A DNA stretch of 64,000 bases from Hydractinia symbiolongicarpus (lineage: Eukaryota; Cnidaria; Hydrozoa; Anthoathecata; Hydractiniidae): contig NC_079887.1 in the NCBI RefSeq assembly GCF_029227915.1, positions 13,764,001 through 13,828,000 of the forward strand, given 5' to 3'. Positions 45,738 to 59,489 of the stretch are shown here, in pieces. The notes below the pieces were generated by a model that was given only the letters and a program-made list of their open reading frames with translations, had not been told where the DNA came from and searched no databases. Position numbers and translations under genes: made by a program. The number at the start of each line of letters is the position of its first letter. Within the stretch, counting starts at the first letter, position 1.

Positions 45738-48700
45738 GTTTAGATTGTAGCTAGCTATGTCAAGATGATTAACTCTAAAATATCTTCGGTTCTTTACAGA
45801 TGTTTTTCATGTTGTTGCACTCAAGAAAGCTTTCCTAGCCACACTCACCGCTAAACTTGCATTTACATACAGAATAATGTAAATTTGTAAATAATAAATC
45901 GATGCATATTGCATTTTTTTATAGCTATATCAGTTGTTTTCCATGAGATATTAAAGTGCAAGTTATTGTTTTTGATTCCATTTCCAGTCAGCACAAAGAT
46001 TATCGTTTTAAACAAATTATAAATAAGGAATTGCATGAAAGCCTATTTCAAATATCCAAAAAATTATAGTTGATGGTGCACGCGCTTTTTAAATAACTGA
46101 CAATGACAATATTAATAAAGATCTGTGAGAAATTATTTTTTGACAATTAAGCAGAAATATTTTTTTCACCACAGTTCAGTGAAGCACCATTTTATGCATT
46201 TTTATCCTTGCGGCAAATTGTCTCAAAACAAGCTTACAGCCTGTTTCTTTTTTCGCCGAAAATTGATTTGAACTATTGCTTTGCTATTTGCCACAAACGA
46301 TGAAGTTAGCCTTCTTTTTCTCCAGCTTCATCTCTCCTTTAAGTTTTCGGAATTATTTGTAACCTACCACAATCCTAGAAAATATTGACAAGAAATTGAA
46401 ATGTCCTGGATATCATGTTGAGTTAAATTTTTGCAAATCCAGATATTTAATAAATCTTTTTATAAAACAATGCAGAAATAATTTTCTAAGAAACTCTATC
46501 ACATTAACATGGTTAGTAAAAACTTATTGACAAAAGGATTTTCCTTTGTTTTTAATGGCAAGGTTTTTAACAAGGAATTCTTACTCATTCCTTAGTCATA
46601 ATTCCTGTTCTGTTTATTCAAAGGTTTTTTTAGAAAATTAACTTCATAGCCTTCCGAGATATCCATATACAGCCTTTCTAATAAAAACTTACCAGCTGAA
46701 AATTCATTTTTCTGATTTAAGAGCAAACTTGTGTTCCTCTTAGACAATTTTATTTCGTCTTGCAATCGCATCCCATATACCAAGGAGGTTTCTCCTTAAA
46801 CCTCTTCGCATATACAGAAAAGGAATTCTTATGCACACCTTGGCAATTAGAGTGTCAACCTGAATTAAAAAGGCCGATGCTTGGGAGATCATTGTTAGGT
46901 TTTAATTTTACTTACCATCGTTTTTGAAACTAGTAAGTTCTCAATGTGTTGCAAAGATTTAAACCTAGAAATACAATCACCATTTTGTTCTTCTTAATTT
47001 TCGTTCTGAAACGACGGTTGAAAATACTTTGTCAAATGATCTTTGTACACAGAAGTTTATTACAATACTAAAATGACTGGAACACTATTTTGAGTGGGGA
47101 TCTAATTTGCTGAATGAACATAAAGTTTATTTTTTTATTGCATTTTAGGGAAATAACCTCCATCAGCTTAACCATAAAAGGAATGGAGCATGCTCTGCAG
47201 GCACTGTTACTTCGGCATCATTCTTCCCTTTGTTTTCTCAATAGGAATCACTTGAATAATCATTACTATACTTACCCCAAGATCAATTTTATTATCGGCT
47301 TCTAACAGGAATTGTGATTTTTAAATATTTTGTTATACAAGGTATTTAGAAAAGGTGAACATTTGAGGGGGTTCAGTTGTTATGCGAATCCTTTTTTTAC
47401 TAACTAAATATCTTCAAATAACAAGAGAAAATTCAATTCTCTGATTTTTTAAAAACTGTATTTTGCCAACATCAAATCATTTCATTATTTTTTTTAGTTT
47501 AATACTTGTAACTCGAAATGTTTTTTCGAAGATAAGATTAGTTCTAAAATTGTCCTGGAACCTAAAAACATTTTGTCCTGGATATATAAGAAAAATGTCC
47601 TGGAATATCCTGAAATTTATATTTACTTTTCTGTGGTCACCATGTGAGAAAATGAGTTGTAACCAGCATGTTTTTCAAGTTCGAGCAACTTAGGTAGTAA
47701 TGCTCTTATAGGTTTTTGGTTGCCTAATTTGAACCTTAAAATACATTGCCGAAAGTCTTTAATGACGTTTCCTGTTTTACATGCAGTATGCATTTACCCC
47801 TACAGTATTTTGTTAATTATTTACCATTTCTTGTCCGATTCGATCTATTTTCTGCTGTATTCCACCAATAGCTAATAATGGAAGTGGATTGTAGTTTCCT
47901 TTGACAAAAGTAAACCAAAATTATCTTGTCATCATTATCATTCAATACTCAAGGTGTATTAAGGTTACAATCTATATATATTTTAAAAAGGAGTCAGCTG
48001 GTTAAATTAAATGTCAACCAAAAAATTGTTGTTAATCTGAATTTGACTGAAAAGGATAATAAATTTTCGTGAAGAGTTATTTGGCAGGGTAAAACAAATA
48101 AAATCTCAAGATTCAAAATTCATCATACTCATCCTTTTTGGTAGCTCAATTTATTCATTTTCGTATTGACTGTTCCGCATTTTACACACAGAAGTTTGGG
48201 AAATCTATTCTGATCTGCAACATTTATTCAACAAATTGACACTTAAAATTATTCTACTAATGATTTTCCTTCTAAATAAAATCTTTATCTTTTGTAACAA
48301 GTCAATTCAGTACACAGATTATACCTAAACTATTTCAATGTATCCAAATATTTTTGTTTTCTAAAATGGTCTTTAATTTGTTCAAAAATCAGAGAAAATA
48401 CATGTGCACCAGTCTCTCCTTTTGTCATTAATGGCTAAGACAATTAAGCAGTCCATTAAATTTTCAGGATCAATGTTTGTGATCATGTTTTCTAGGGTCA
48501 GTAAATTCGTTAACACTGTTAGCCAAAATCTTATTTGCAGCATCATTATTCCAAAACATTCCAGATGAACACTTGATGCAAATAAAAAATACTTCCTAAT
48601 TTATCAAAAAAAATAATGAAAGACTTTATATCATCAAAAAAACGCATTGCTTGCCCTCTATGTTAAGAAAGACTTCATCTAAAATATAGCTACAATACTT

Positions 48701-50439
48701 TACTGTAGAACAACCTCGTTCAGAGCGCCTGTTACCTCTTTTTTTAACCCAGTACGGCGAGACGAACATGGTCCTGGAGGAGGACTCGTCACGTGACCCT
48801 CCAACACGCAGTTTTTCTGTGTGTAATATTTAATGAGATTTGTCTCAATGAACCAAAGTTTTATATATATAAGGTCGCAGAGCTCAGCGAGCTCAGTGTT
48901 TTACGTCACAGATATGTGCGGCGAGTTCGTATCGCCGTCTGATGCTAGAAAAGATACAAGATGCCTTGGGGACGTAGTTGACTGTGGAAATGACACATTT
49001 TGATCGTAATCATCAATGGTTTATATAATTATTTTTTTGTATTAAACCTAAGAAGAGAACTTTATGTTATAAATACGCATAGTTTAGCATTCAACCTGTG
49101 AATAAATAAGGATGATGTTTTCGAAAACATCATCCTTATGCTCAAAATGCTGATTTCCGGATGGTGTGTTAACAGCAGCCTCGTTCCCAGGGCTTTTTTC
49201 TCTTTCTGAAAATTTTGCCGTCCGAGATTGTTAGAAGCATCAATGAGTTACAAACGCACCATTTAGTAGGATTAAAGATCAAGACTGTTTTTTTGATATG
49301 AGAAGGATACTGGAGAAAATTTTGACATTTTTTTTTCCCTAAATTTTTTTAAACATAACAGAAAACTTGTGCGTTAACAAAGAATGTATATCTGTTATTA
49401 TCAAATATTTAATGTTTTTCGCCTTTCTTTTCTCGTGTTAAAAAGGGTATCCTTGCAATCATTGCGTAATTATTTCCCTATTTCCCCGATTAACAAATTG
49501 CTTGAATTTTTTAGAAAATTTTAAGGACATAAAATTTACGAAGCATACAACCCGTAATTTTTTATCAAAGTTTTGTGAAGAAGGTTGGGTACTATTCTTA
49601 CACAAAACAATTATGTATTCATCGTCTCACCCCTCTCATAACCAATGTATGTGATATTTACCAGAAGAAAGCTACATAATTCTCTTTTCTGTTATAGTTG
49701 TACTAGCCTAGTGACTTAAAATAAAGTCTCGAAAAAAAGGCTTTTCTTATGAAAAAAATAGATAATACTAAATAAAAGTAATGGTAAAGCTTTTCGCTAC
49801 AAAATCACCATTTTTGTATTTTTGGTTTTTGTGTAAAGCCTTCCGAAAGCAGAGTACAAGGTTGTTTTTGTTGTATTTTTTTAAATATGAAATTAAAAAA
49901 TACAACTTCGGTTCGGAATACGCGATTTTTGGCCGATAAAAAGCACTACTACAATGATGGATTTAGTCGCTGAGTAGTATCTGGCCTGAGTAGTATCTGG
50001 CCTGGTTTTTTCTGCACTACCGGGGACCTGAGTCCTGTTTTTCCTTAAGAAATAAGTGGGTGACTCTCCATCGTCATTCTACAACAGTGACAAACGCTAG
50101 TTCATTAAAACTCCCGAGGAGGATCTCGTGGCGTTTTACGATCCAAATGAATGAGAAGTAAACAACAGTCATCAAATGTAAACATATTTTCTGTTTTTAT
50201 TTTTCTATTAAGGTACATAGCATATTCTTTTCTACATCGAGTAGACATAACATAGGTCTATTGTATCATATTTATCAGGTCATGTGTGTTTTTTATGCTG
50301 TGGTAGATGCACAGACTATTAGACCTTATGACTTCAGCAGTTTTTTGTTTTGTTTTTGAAAGTGATTTTTGTTTTCTTCATACCTTAGGGGACAAAAAAT
50401 GTGATAATAGATTATATGCAATAGATTATAAACGTTGAA
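45738..50439. other. Non-coding stretch with repeats
   Basis: No gene recognised. It holds several TGTCCTGGAA repeat words (46400, 47546-47618), and CTCGTTC-type repeat words at 48716 and 49180 (the second reads CCTCGTTCCCAGGGC, also found at 57820). It also holds a perfect 34-bp palindrome (49106-49139). The frames at 47463 and 46592 have no motif. The last few hundred bases are probably the 5' UTR and promoter of the TRP-like gene. Confidence 0.45.
49106..49139. repeat. Perfect 34-bp palindrome
   Basis: ATAAGGATGATGTTTTC is followed immediately by its exact complement, with no spacer and centred on TTCGAA. It can form a 17-bp cruciform. No coding frame or known element terminus is associated with it. 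Confidence 0.9.
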
Positions 50440-53400
50440 ATGGCTTCAATAGCTCCATCAGAATCTTCAAGGTCCATAATCCCTATTGGAAAATATGATC
50501 ATCTTTCTGATAAGAGAAGAGAACCGCCCAAATCAGAATGTGTGTATCGTATAGGACCAGCACCCAGAGAAGATGTAGCAAATGCAGCTGACAATTCAGC
50601 TGATATTGGTACATTAGATGCTGACATGGATGAGAGTTTTCAAGGCAATAAACAGGAGAGGTCAAAGAAAAAGGCAGCTGGAAGTCGAGCACTTATTATT
50701 TACTTTGCAAAAATGGCAACAAAGACCAACAAGGAAACAGTTGACTATCGATTTTTAGAATCTCTATTTCAAGGTGGTGCAATGGTCAATGTGACTGACA
50801 AACATGGTCAAAGTGTTATGCATGAAATTTCACGAAATTGGAATACTGATGTGGCTAAATTTTTTATTGATAATGGTGCTGATATTAATCAAGCTGATAA
50901 ACTTGGCAGGTCACCACTGCATCTAGCAGCAGCAGTCAATCATTATGAGATGGTGGAGTACCTTATTGATGCTGGAGGTAAATATTTATATACACTTCTA
51001 AATGGCTTCTCGACATTCTGTGAGATACTGTGTCACGGTCTTATACTATGACATATTTAATAAAGAATCTTTAATGCCAAATTAAGCCTTGAAAATCGAA
51101 TTGAAAATCTATATGACAGTACGCTGATAGTACCTTTGTTTGTGAGTAAGAAGAAAAGGGGTGTTCTTGCTGGAAAACATATATCCAAAACAATGAATTG
51201 ACAAATCAATAAAGACATACATTATCTTTTTTCTTGCACTTGGATCATTCATGCAGGTTAATTTAAGGGAGAGCTTGGCAGGGTAAATTTTCCAGTCTAA
51301 ACCTCAAGCACATGCATGTTTTACAAAATGTATCACTGTCTTTAGCTAATATTCATGCAAGAACAATTGGTGAGCTACAAACACCTATCCATTATGCTGC
51401 CAAGTACAATGCTGTTGGATCATTGAAAGTATTAATGGAGAAAAAAGCTTGGTATAATGACAGGGACTACAAACAGAGAACTCCTATATTTTTAGCTGCC
51501 GAAATGGGTAAGTATATTTTGTTATTTAGCACTTACTCATAACTCCTTACTAACTTACATATTAATTTTCTTGTGGACCTTAAATTTTTTCAGAGAAACA
51601 TATTAGTGGATGACCTTAATTTGTCTTCCTATTGCAGATTTAATTTTGCTGTAAACCAAATCAGATTTATTTTCACACCAAAACAAAAACCAAATTACAT
51701 TAGTTTCAAAACAAAATTTAAAAAAATATTTACTAAAAAGTTTACAAAAGAATTTCTTAAAAAAGTAATGAAAAAGTAATGAAAAATGCAAAAGATTAAA
51801 TATAATGTTTTTTCTCAAAATCTTAAATTTTCTCAAAATTTTGTAGTTGTTTTTTCCTGTTCTAAAAAAAATAAGACATACATCGTGCAAATTAGGCTTT
51901 ATTTTCAGTCGCTATGATCACCTGTGATCGCTTAAAGATGGCAGGGGTTAATCCAGAAATTTATTTTGGGCGTCAATAGCGCGGCCTCAGATAAAAAAAT
52001 TTTTAGGGCAACAAAAATATATGGCTTTAGCACATGCATGGTGTTCTTTTTTAGTATAAAACATATATTTTCATAAAGTTTAGTTTCTTCATGAAAATAT
52101 ATTTTCTCTGTGATTGAAGATGTAAATATATAATAGATAAAAAAAAATCCAGAAAATAAGAACTAGTGCAATTATCAAGCATTTTAAATTACGTGACTCT
52201 AATTTGGGCGCCCAAATTGGATGTCCCTAAAATCGGTATACTGATATCCAAATTGATCTGGATCAGCCCTTGGATAGTGCTTAAAATTAATCTGTAATAT
52301 AGTGTGTTGTTCTTTGGACCAAGAAATAGGTGTATTTAGCTAGAAATTTAAATTTTTTTAACATGGATTTAATTTGACAAAATTCTGTTAAGATTGATTT
52401 AGTTAATAAGGCATGTAGATAAATCATTCTGTATAGGTTAGAATAGTCCTTTTATAACATTTAAAATCAATGCTGAAAACAAGTTAGTTATGACAATTGT
52501 AAACCCAATAACGAGAAGAACATTTACATTGAAAATAAATTTGAATAATTTAAAGAGATCCAACTTGTTCAAATAAAGGTTAAGTTCAAATATTATTCTT
52601 TTTGGGACAAGTGAAATTTCATGTTTGCAGAATTATTTTCCTGCAACCTACAACCTCCAAGTAAGTATTGAGACAATAACATTTATTCACCATTTCACAA
52701 AGTTTACAAACAGCATGAATTCACAAGGTATTACCTTTTTGGTTGTATAAGTTAGGTAAGCCGCCTTTAAATTCCTGAGGCTGAAATTTCTAACACGTTC
52801 TTTTTACGGGATAATTTAAGTCAAGGCCCCCAAAGTCCCCTAAGTTTCAGAAAAGATGATATGTTGATATCAGCAACAATTAGCACATTTTGAGTGTTTG
52901 GATCTAACCAAATAACCAAAGATCTTAAATCCTAATCCTGCTAACATTGATGGCCTATGCAACTAATCTTTCGTTGTTGCAATATTTTTTTTTAAACATC
53001 TGAAGCAAGCGAAAAAATGTTTTATTGTCTTCATTATCTTTTTGACAGATTAATTAATAACAGTTCACTATTATTTTTTATATAAGCTATTTTTTATATT
53101 TTTTATTTTGAATCGCCCACAACTTGGTTATTGTGACTTGCAAACATTATTTTTTTGCTGTGTTTTTATTTGAAGTTTCTTAGTTATCTTTTGTAAGAAA
53201 AGTATTTAGATGCCAGTCTGTGTGTTCCTTCATTTTTACAAGTACAAGTTTTTCTCCTTAAATCTTCTCAATTCTGTTAACAAAAGCTCCTCAAAAATCA
53301 CAAAAATCTCCCCAAAAATCATCAAATCTTCTCAAATTTTGTTTTGAAAAAAGAGTGGGAACCTTGAAATAAGAAAATCGTAAAACAATCAAGTGAGAAG

Positions 53401-56400
53401 GGCATCCCTACATAAAGGGAGGGCAACATATATGTGTATCTAATTGTGAACATGCTTTCTATAAGTCCTTATTCAGAATCTGTTAAAAACCTTATCTTAG
53501 CACGTGAGGACACAGCTCGATATCTGGTTGAATATGGAGTCCCAGTGGGTGTGTTTGATGACACTGGAATGTCAGCCATTGCATTAATGGTTGAGAAAAT
53601 GCCACACATTGCTGAAGAGGCCTTGAATCAATTTCAAGTGAATGATTCAGCTTTTCGAAAAGATTATTTTTACCTCAACTACTTGGAATACCCTCCAAAG
53701 AAGTGGAGAGAGGAGAATATCACTGTTGATGAGTTTGGAGCACCCATTGTGCCAGACAAGAAAGCGCAAAAGAAGGCGAAACGAGAGAAGCGATATGCAT
53801 GCCCAACAACTGCTTTGAAGGTTTCATTTAGTTTTGTTGTTTGTCAGTCTTAATTGTGTTCGTTGTTTTTGTTTTGTGTTTTATGCTGTACTTTTACACC
53901 AAAAAAGAAAAGGTCGCTAAAATTTTCTTTACGTTTTGTAACAAAAATAATTTTTTGCATTTTATAGTAAAAGATTTAATAATATGAAAAAACATTAAGT
54001 CGAACTCTCGAATAAATTGTTGCGATGGATAGCATTAAGGTTTTACGAAAATATTTTTGTGGTTGCATGAAAGGAAACTTGACAGCGCGTGAAAATCCTT
54101 AAACACAATTTGTCCAATTTGTCATCATCACTATCCCATAGCTCGCTGTTCAACTGCAAGAGTTCGACGTCATCATGCATCCCGTCATGCAGCAGCTGAT
54201 AAAGACAAAATGGAATTTGTACGGTAAAATAGGATCAGTGATTGGTGCATCTATTCATCTTCTTTATATCATGATCTGGACAAGTTTGGCTATCGTGTTG
54301 CCAGGCGACGGAAATTACTACGGAGGCGGTAATTGGTGGAGAATTCCTATTGAGTTAATTGGTGTTTTGATGACGTTAATATTTGTTGCTAGGGTAAATA
54401 CATTTGTTACTACGCAACGTCCCCAGCGCACTAGTAACAAGTAGTTTTACATTTTTTAATAAAAGGATATAAATTATATGCAGGGCCGTCTACACTGTGG
54501 GTGGGAGGGAGAGGGGAGAGCAAATTAGGCAGGGATTCTATTGTGAATCTTTTATGTTGTGTCTTTAATGTTCTTTTTTATAATTAGAGTATCCTCTTAA
54601 TTATTAGAAAAAAAAGACTTATTTTTGTCAAGGCTATTTTTAAAAACACTTTGTCATCATAAAAAACATGTTAAGAAAACTATTTGGGACAATTGTTATA
54701 GATCAAACCTTGTTATGTTAAAAATAACGTGAAACCACAGCCCTAGAAATTCCAAGAAAATCCTGGAGAATAGTCCAATTTCCTGGAATTGTCCTGGAAA
54801 GTAAAAAAATTCTTATTTTTTTTCTTCCTGAAATTTATAGAAATATCACATTACAGTTTTGTCCTGGAATCTTAACCAATTTTGTCCTGGTAAAGTGAGA
54901 AAAATGTTCTCGAATGTCTTTGAATGTCCTGATATGATGTGACTATCAATAACTTAATCTGATCTAAATAAGTTTCGAATGATAGATAATTCCTGATTTC
55001 TCAAAAGTTAATTATCCTCCTGCCTGCTAGACATGTCTCCAGAGACGCCATTTCAACATTTTTCCCCGCTCTTTTAATACATAAATAAGAACGTTGTCCC
55101 AGCAAAGCGATCTGTGGTTAACTGCTTTACGAATGCAATTTTTTATTGGTTTGCAAAATTTGCGCTGTTTTCCCAGTTCTAATTTTTCGACTCTCTATTT
55201 TTTACTTTTTTATTCGTTAATTTTCAGCAAATTTGGGAAAGCAAGATCACCTTTCGAGACAACCAATCCTTTCGTATGTGGAGAACGAGACAACTGAACC
55301 GGGATCTTGATTACTGCCACCCAAGATGGCCGCAGGAGAAAACATTTTTGGAGAGCGAGATGAAAGCTGTTCGTTCACGTGGCGGTGGAATGCTCTCCGA
55401 CCCTTGGAACATTTTGGACTTGTTAACATACATGTCGGTGCTAGTTGTCATAGTTACACGCCTTGTGTCGGTGTTTTACGGTGAGAAGTTGGCTGAAGAA
55501 ATTCATCGAAAAGCATACGCAGCAGCCATGATATTTATGTGGTTGCATTTTATGAAGTCGTGTCGGCCCTTCACAACGTTAGGACCATTTATAACTATGC
55601 TCGGTCACGTAATGATGGACACATTCACGTTCGCATTTCTTTTCTTTGAGTTCTTCATACCATACACTATAGGTTTTTGGATCTTATTCGGTGGTAGTGT
55701 AAACGCTGCAAAGATGAAGGCTGTAGACGAGGATATTGATCCTATCGATTGGGAACAACTGCATAACTTAATTTTCGCCACATGGCAAGTCACGCTTAAT
55801 GTGGATTTTAATTGGGATGCGTTGGTTGCGGTAGATCGTCTCATGGCACAAGTAAGTCTATCTTCATCTTGGCTCAAACGATTAGGATCTATCGAAAACA
55901 GTTTAAACAGTTATAGATTTTTTTATATTTGTAAGGGTTAGTAAGGTACAGCCAATAAGCACGTTAACACACAGGGCATGATTAAATGATGCTTCGGGTA
56001 AAGGATGCTGTCTCGAGTACAGTGATGCTGCCGCAATAAATGATTTCCCCGGAATAAATAGTTTCCCCGGGACAAATGATTTACCGTAGCGTAAGCATGT
56101 CCAAAGTCAGTAAAAAGTGCCGTGCGATATTTAAAAAACAGCAACAAAAGACCTGTTTAAAATCTTTGTCAACCGACAATGGCTCAAAAATCTAGTCACT
56201 TTGCACCTCCTAGGACGACCAAGCTACCCCACCTCTCATGTGTGACGTGAAGGTAATGCAAAGATACAAGTTTGCTATTGTTAACAATAAATAAATAAAA
56301 TATTTGCTGACATGAAGCGTCTGTGATGTCTATATTCTTAATTTCGTTTTACCCGATATTCTTTTGCGCAATGTAACGTTTTTTTTTATTTTTGCATTTT

Positions 56401-57451
56401 TGATGTGACGCTTCTTTCTCTTTTTAGATCATGGTCGGGACATTTTTCGCCTTTTCGACAGTGCTATGTCTTAACCTTTACATTGCGTTGCTGTCGGAAA
56501 CCTTCAACCGAGTGTACGCGAATGCTAAGGCGAACGCTTCGTTACTACAAGCGAATACCATTCTTCAAATACAACACGTGTTGTCGAAGAAGAGAAGAAA
56601 GATCGAGTTGGATTATATACAGGATGAATGTGGACCATTGGTGGGTGCAGTGTTGAGTTCTTGTTTCGCTTTCTTCTTCGAATATGCAGAAATAAAATTG
56701 CATAAATTAATCGTCTTAATTTAGATTGAAATAATTATAATGCAAGACTTGCACGTGTTCATGTCATCAATTCTTTTTTACCATTTTTTTATTTAGAAGT
56801 TCAACCTGAAGGGATTCCTTTTTGCGATGTATGTTTTTTTTTCAGGTTGCACCACAAGCGGAGGACCCTGCTGGAGTGACGGACGAAGAAATGTGGGATA
56901 AGGTTGTGCGGACGGTTTTGTTGCGTTTTGAACAGTTGAACGATTACTTCAAAGAAAAATTTAACCTTGGCGGTGCAGCTACGCGTTCTAAAGTGGTCGA
57001 TCACACTGTAATGCAAAAAAAGTTACGAGAGGTTCAAGATACGTACAACGTTTACCAAGGGTTGCTTGGCAGAGATAAAGAAATCTACGAGCTGATGTGC
57101 GATATCCACGATTTGAAATGCGCCGCATTGATGTATTTAGGCGAGGGGAGGTCACTTCCACCGAAACCGAGGTATGTTCCTCCACCTGTTCTTGACATCA
57201 GGCCTCCATCACAGGAGTTAATAGACGCAGCCAATCCAGTTATCCAAGCACGCAAGATACAGAAACAAATGGACAACGATCTTTTTCGCACAATAATGGA
57301 TAGAAAAGCTGGAGATAATGTTGACGATTTACAGGCTTACGATCATGAACCGGAAAGAGATGTAATGGGAAGTTGGGAGGATATTAATTATCTTGAAAGC
57401 AGTATGAACGAAGATCCTCCCGATTCCAATTATCCACTGCTGGATGACTAG
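50440..57451 (+). CDS. Ankyrin-repeat TRP-like cation channel (seven exons)
   Basis: Exons: 50440-50977, 51346-51507, 53501-53820, 54142-54393, 55228-55851, 56428-56640 and 56846-57451. All introns are GT-AG and phases agree, giving 904 residues. Residues 105-270 hold ankyrin repeats (DKHGQSVMHEI, DKLGRSPLHLAAA, GELQTPIHYAAKY, YKQRTPIFLAAEMG, DDTGMSAIALM). Then come S1 (about 371-392), S2 (405-424), S3, S4, S5, a pore loop (WEQLHNLIFATWQVTLNVDFNW) and S6 (MVGTFFAFSTVLCLNLYIALLSETF), with a TRP-like post-S6 helix FNRVYANAKANASLLQ. The tail (704-904) is hydrophilic. S6 keeps the NLYIAL form of the TRP NL-x-IA motif. Subfamily is unclear: it is not plainly TRPV, TRPC or TRPA. The donor of exon 3 (AAG|GTTTCA) is weak and should be confirmed. 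Confidence 0.88.
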
Positions 57452-59340
57452 CGAAGATGAATGACTAACTAGACTGGATGACTAACCAAACTGGGTGACG
57501 GTAATTGAAAAAAGGCAACCATCCTTCTCTGTAAAACTCTAAATAAGAATGTCTAAAGTCGGGCTAAGCAAAATAAGTGTTGTTTTAAGATCACGCAATG
57601 TAGTGGATGCAGGGTGATGCTATCAAAAAACTGATGTAATGCGCCCTACGACAAGAGAGAATGTATGACCGGTGCATAGGCAAGCCATAGCACTGCATTT
57701 GCGTATATTTGCCCTACTCCAGATGATATATTTTATATTAGTTTTTACCTTCTCTTAACATGTTTTTGCAGAAACATTTGCGTTTATTATTATATTTACG
57801 CACAAAATTTTTTGACAACCTCGTTCCCAGGACATTTTACTTTCCCGATCAAGTTGACCACGTGCCAACTAAGAGACCTAGTGAACGGAAATGAAGTTCT
57901 AAAACTTGTTTTTTAAAGGAGCTACAAACCGGTTAAAATGCTCACATTGCGTATATTCCGCGCACATATTAAAAATCCGGCAAACGCGTTTCGCGCAATG
58001 AACAGACCAGCGCACTTTGCTCGCTGGTTCAATATTTTTTTCGAAAAGTATATTACGAAGAAAAATTTAGCAATACTTATCCTAGATGAAAACATGACCA
58101 AGGCTGGAAAAGATAAAAATTCTGGATATATTTATATGTTTGAGTATGTAAATTACATATGCCGGAAAATCCCCTTTTTTTATTTTTCGCCGCCATCAGC
58201 TCGACTTTCGTGTAAGCCGTTCCGTAGCCCCTTTAAAAGAACGTGTAAGTTTAGTTTTTTTACAATGTATATTTTAATACTGAGTTAGTTTTTTTTTATT
58301 TGTTTAATTAAGAAATCTGCTTGTTTGTTAAGTAGTAACTTCTTCCTTTTTTGCACGTGACTACAGCGAAGCAACTGCGATGCAATGAAAAACAATTTTT
58401 GGAGTGGCCTAAAAGAGGCAAACACAAAAAGGCGGAAACGCAATGCTAGAAAATGTTAATTTGATACAAATGTCAAGTTTTGGGCGTAAAAAAAGGCTTA
58501 TTTTCAGTTTAAAGGAGAATTAAGCCCAAATTTTTCTTGTTCAGAAATATCTTTTACAAACCCTATTTATTGTGGTGGTATATAAAAAAAAATTGAAATT
58601 CTTTGAATTTACATCTCTTTTCTAGCCTAAAAGTTGACAACACTAGTCGCTAGGGATGAAGCGATTATAATTTTTAGAGTCGATGACTAAACCCCCGTTG
58701 TCCAGTCTTTTCTAGGACTAATTTATTCACCAACAACATATGTGGGTGATTCGTAGCTGACGAATCGTCTTGTTCATAAGTAAGGCTAAAGCAGGGTAAT
58801 GTGGTGGTACATCTATCAACGTGACCGGCGCCTAGAAAAAACTATAAAAAATAAATTTGGTCCTATTTTTCAGGTCTGTCGATTCTCTACTATGGTGCAT
58901 TTTGTGACTATCTGAAGCAGCTGGTAATTCAACTGTTTCGTTAATTTTTTTAGAACCACATCCTTAATCCAAATATTGACCTGAAATCACGCAAACTACC
59001 GTTTTTAGGACTAATTGGTGAGCAAAGCCTTCATTTCAGAACAGAAATACGCAAAAATACTCAAAATAGCGGCGATTCAAGTGAACTAATTGATATGAAG
59101 TCTGCGCTTAGAAATTTAAACGAACAGAACAATCAAAAAGCGTTTCCTAAATGTAGCCTGATATAAGCACTTGCATGCGTTTACCTTTGGACCAATACGT
59201 ATGGGACTGAACTTTCACCGTTACCTGAAGTAAAGAAGCATAAACAATGAAATAAAGAAATTTTTCGACAAGCATAAAAACCTTATTTACGGTTAATTTG
59301 GGGTAAAGACCTAGCAGCATAATTTTTTTAAACATGAATT
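57452..59340. other. Non-coding between TRP-like and 4E-T genes
   Basis: Includes the TRP-like 3' UTR. The frame 57938-58288 (+, 116 codons) has no recognised domain. A CCTCGTTCCCAGG repeat word is at 57821. No RNA gene recognised. Confidence 0.4.
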
Positions 59341-59469
59341 CTACTGCAATTTGTAAATAATCATCTGTTCTTAGGTTATAATTTATCTATAAAAAGAAAG
59401 ACATTTTTAAAAATATGGAAACCATATTTTTAGCTAATTTTGAATCCAGCTTTGGCGCATGTGGAGGGA

Positions 59470-59487
59470 GGGGGGGGGGGGGGGGGG
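59470..59487. repeat. Uninterrupted G run of 18 bases
   Basis: A long homopolymer, preceded by GTGGAGGGA and followed by TGTGCCC. Its length may vary between reads. It lies beyond the 4E-T gene and could form a G-quadruplex on the plus strand. Confidence 0.85.
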
Positions 59488-59489
59488 TG

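Noticed and set aside
57938-58288. 116-codon frame on the plus strand after the TRP-like gene
   Set aside because: Unlike any known domain, and the end is low-complexity. May be UTR or intergenic.
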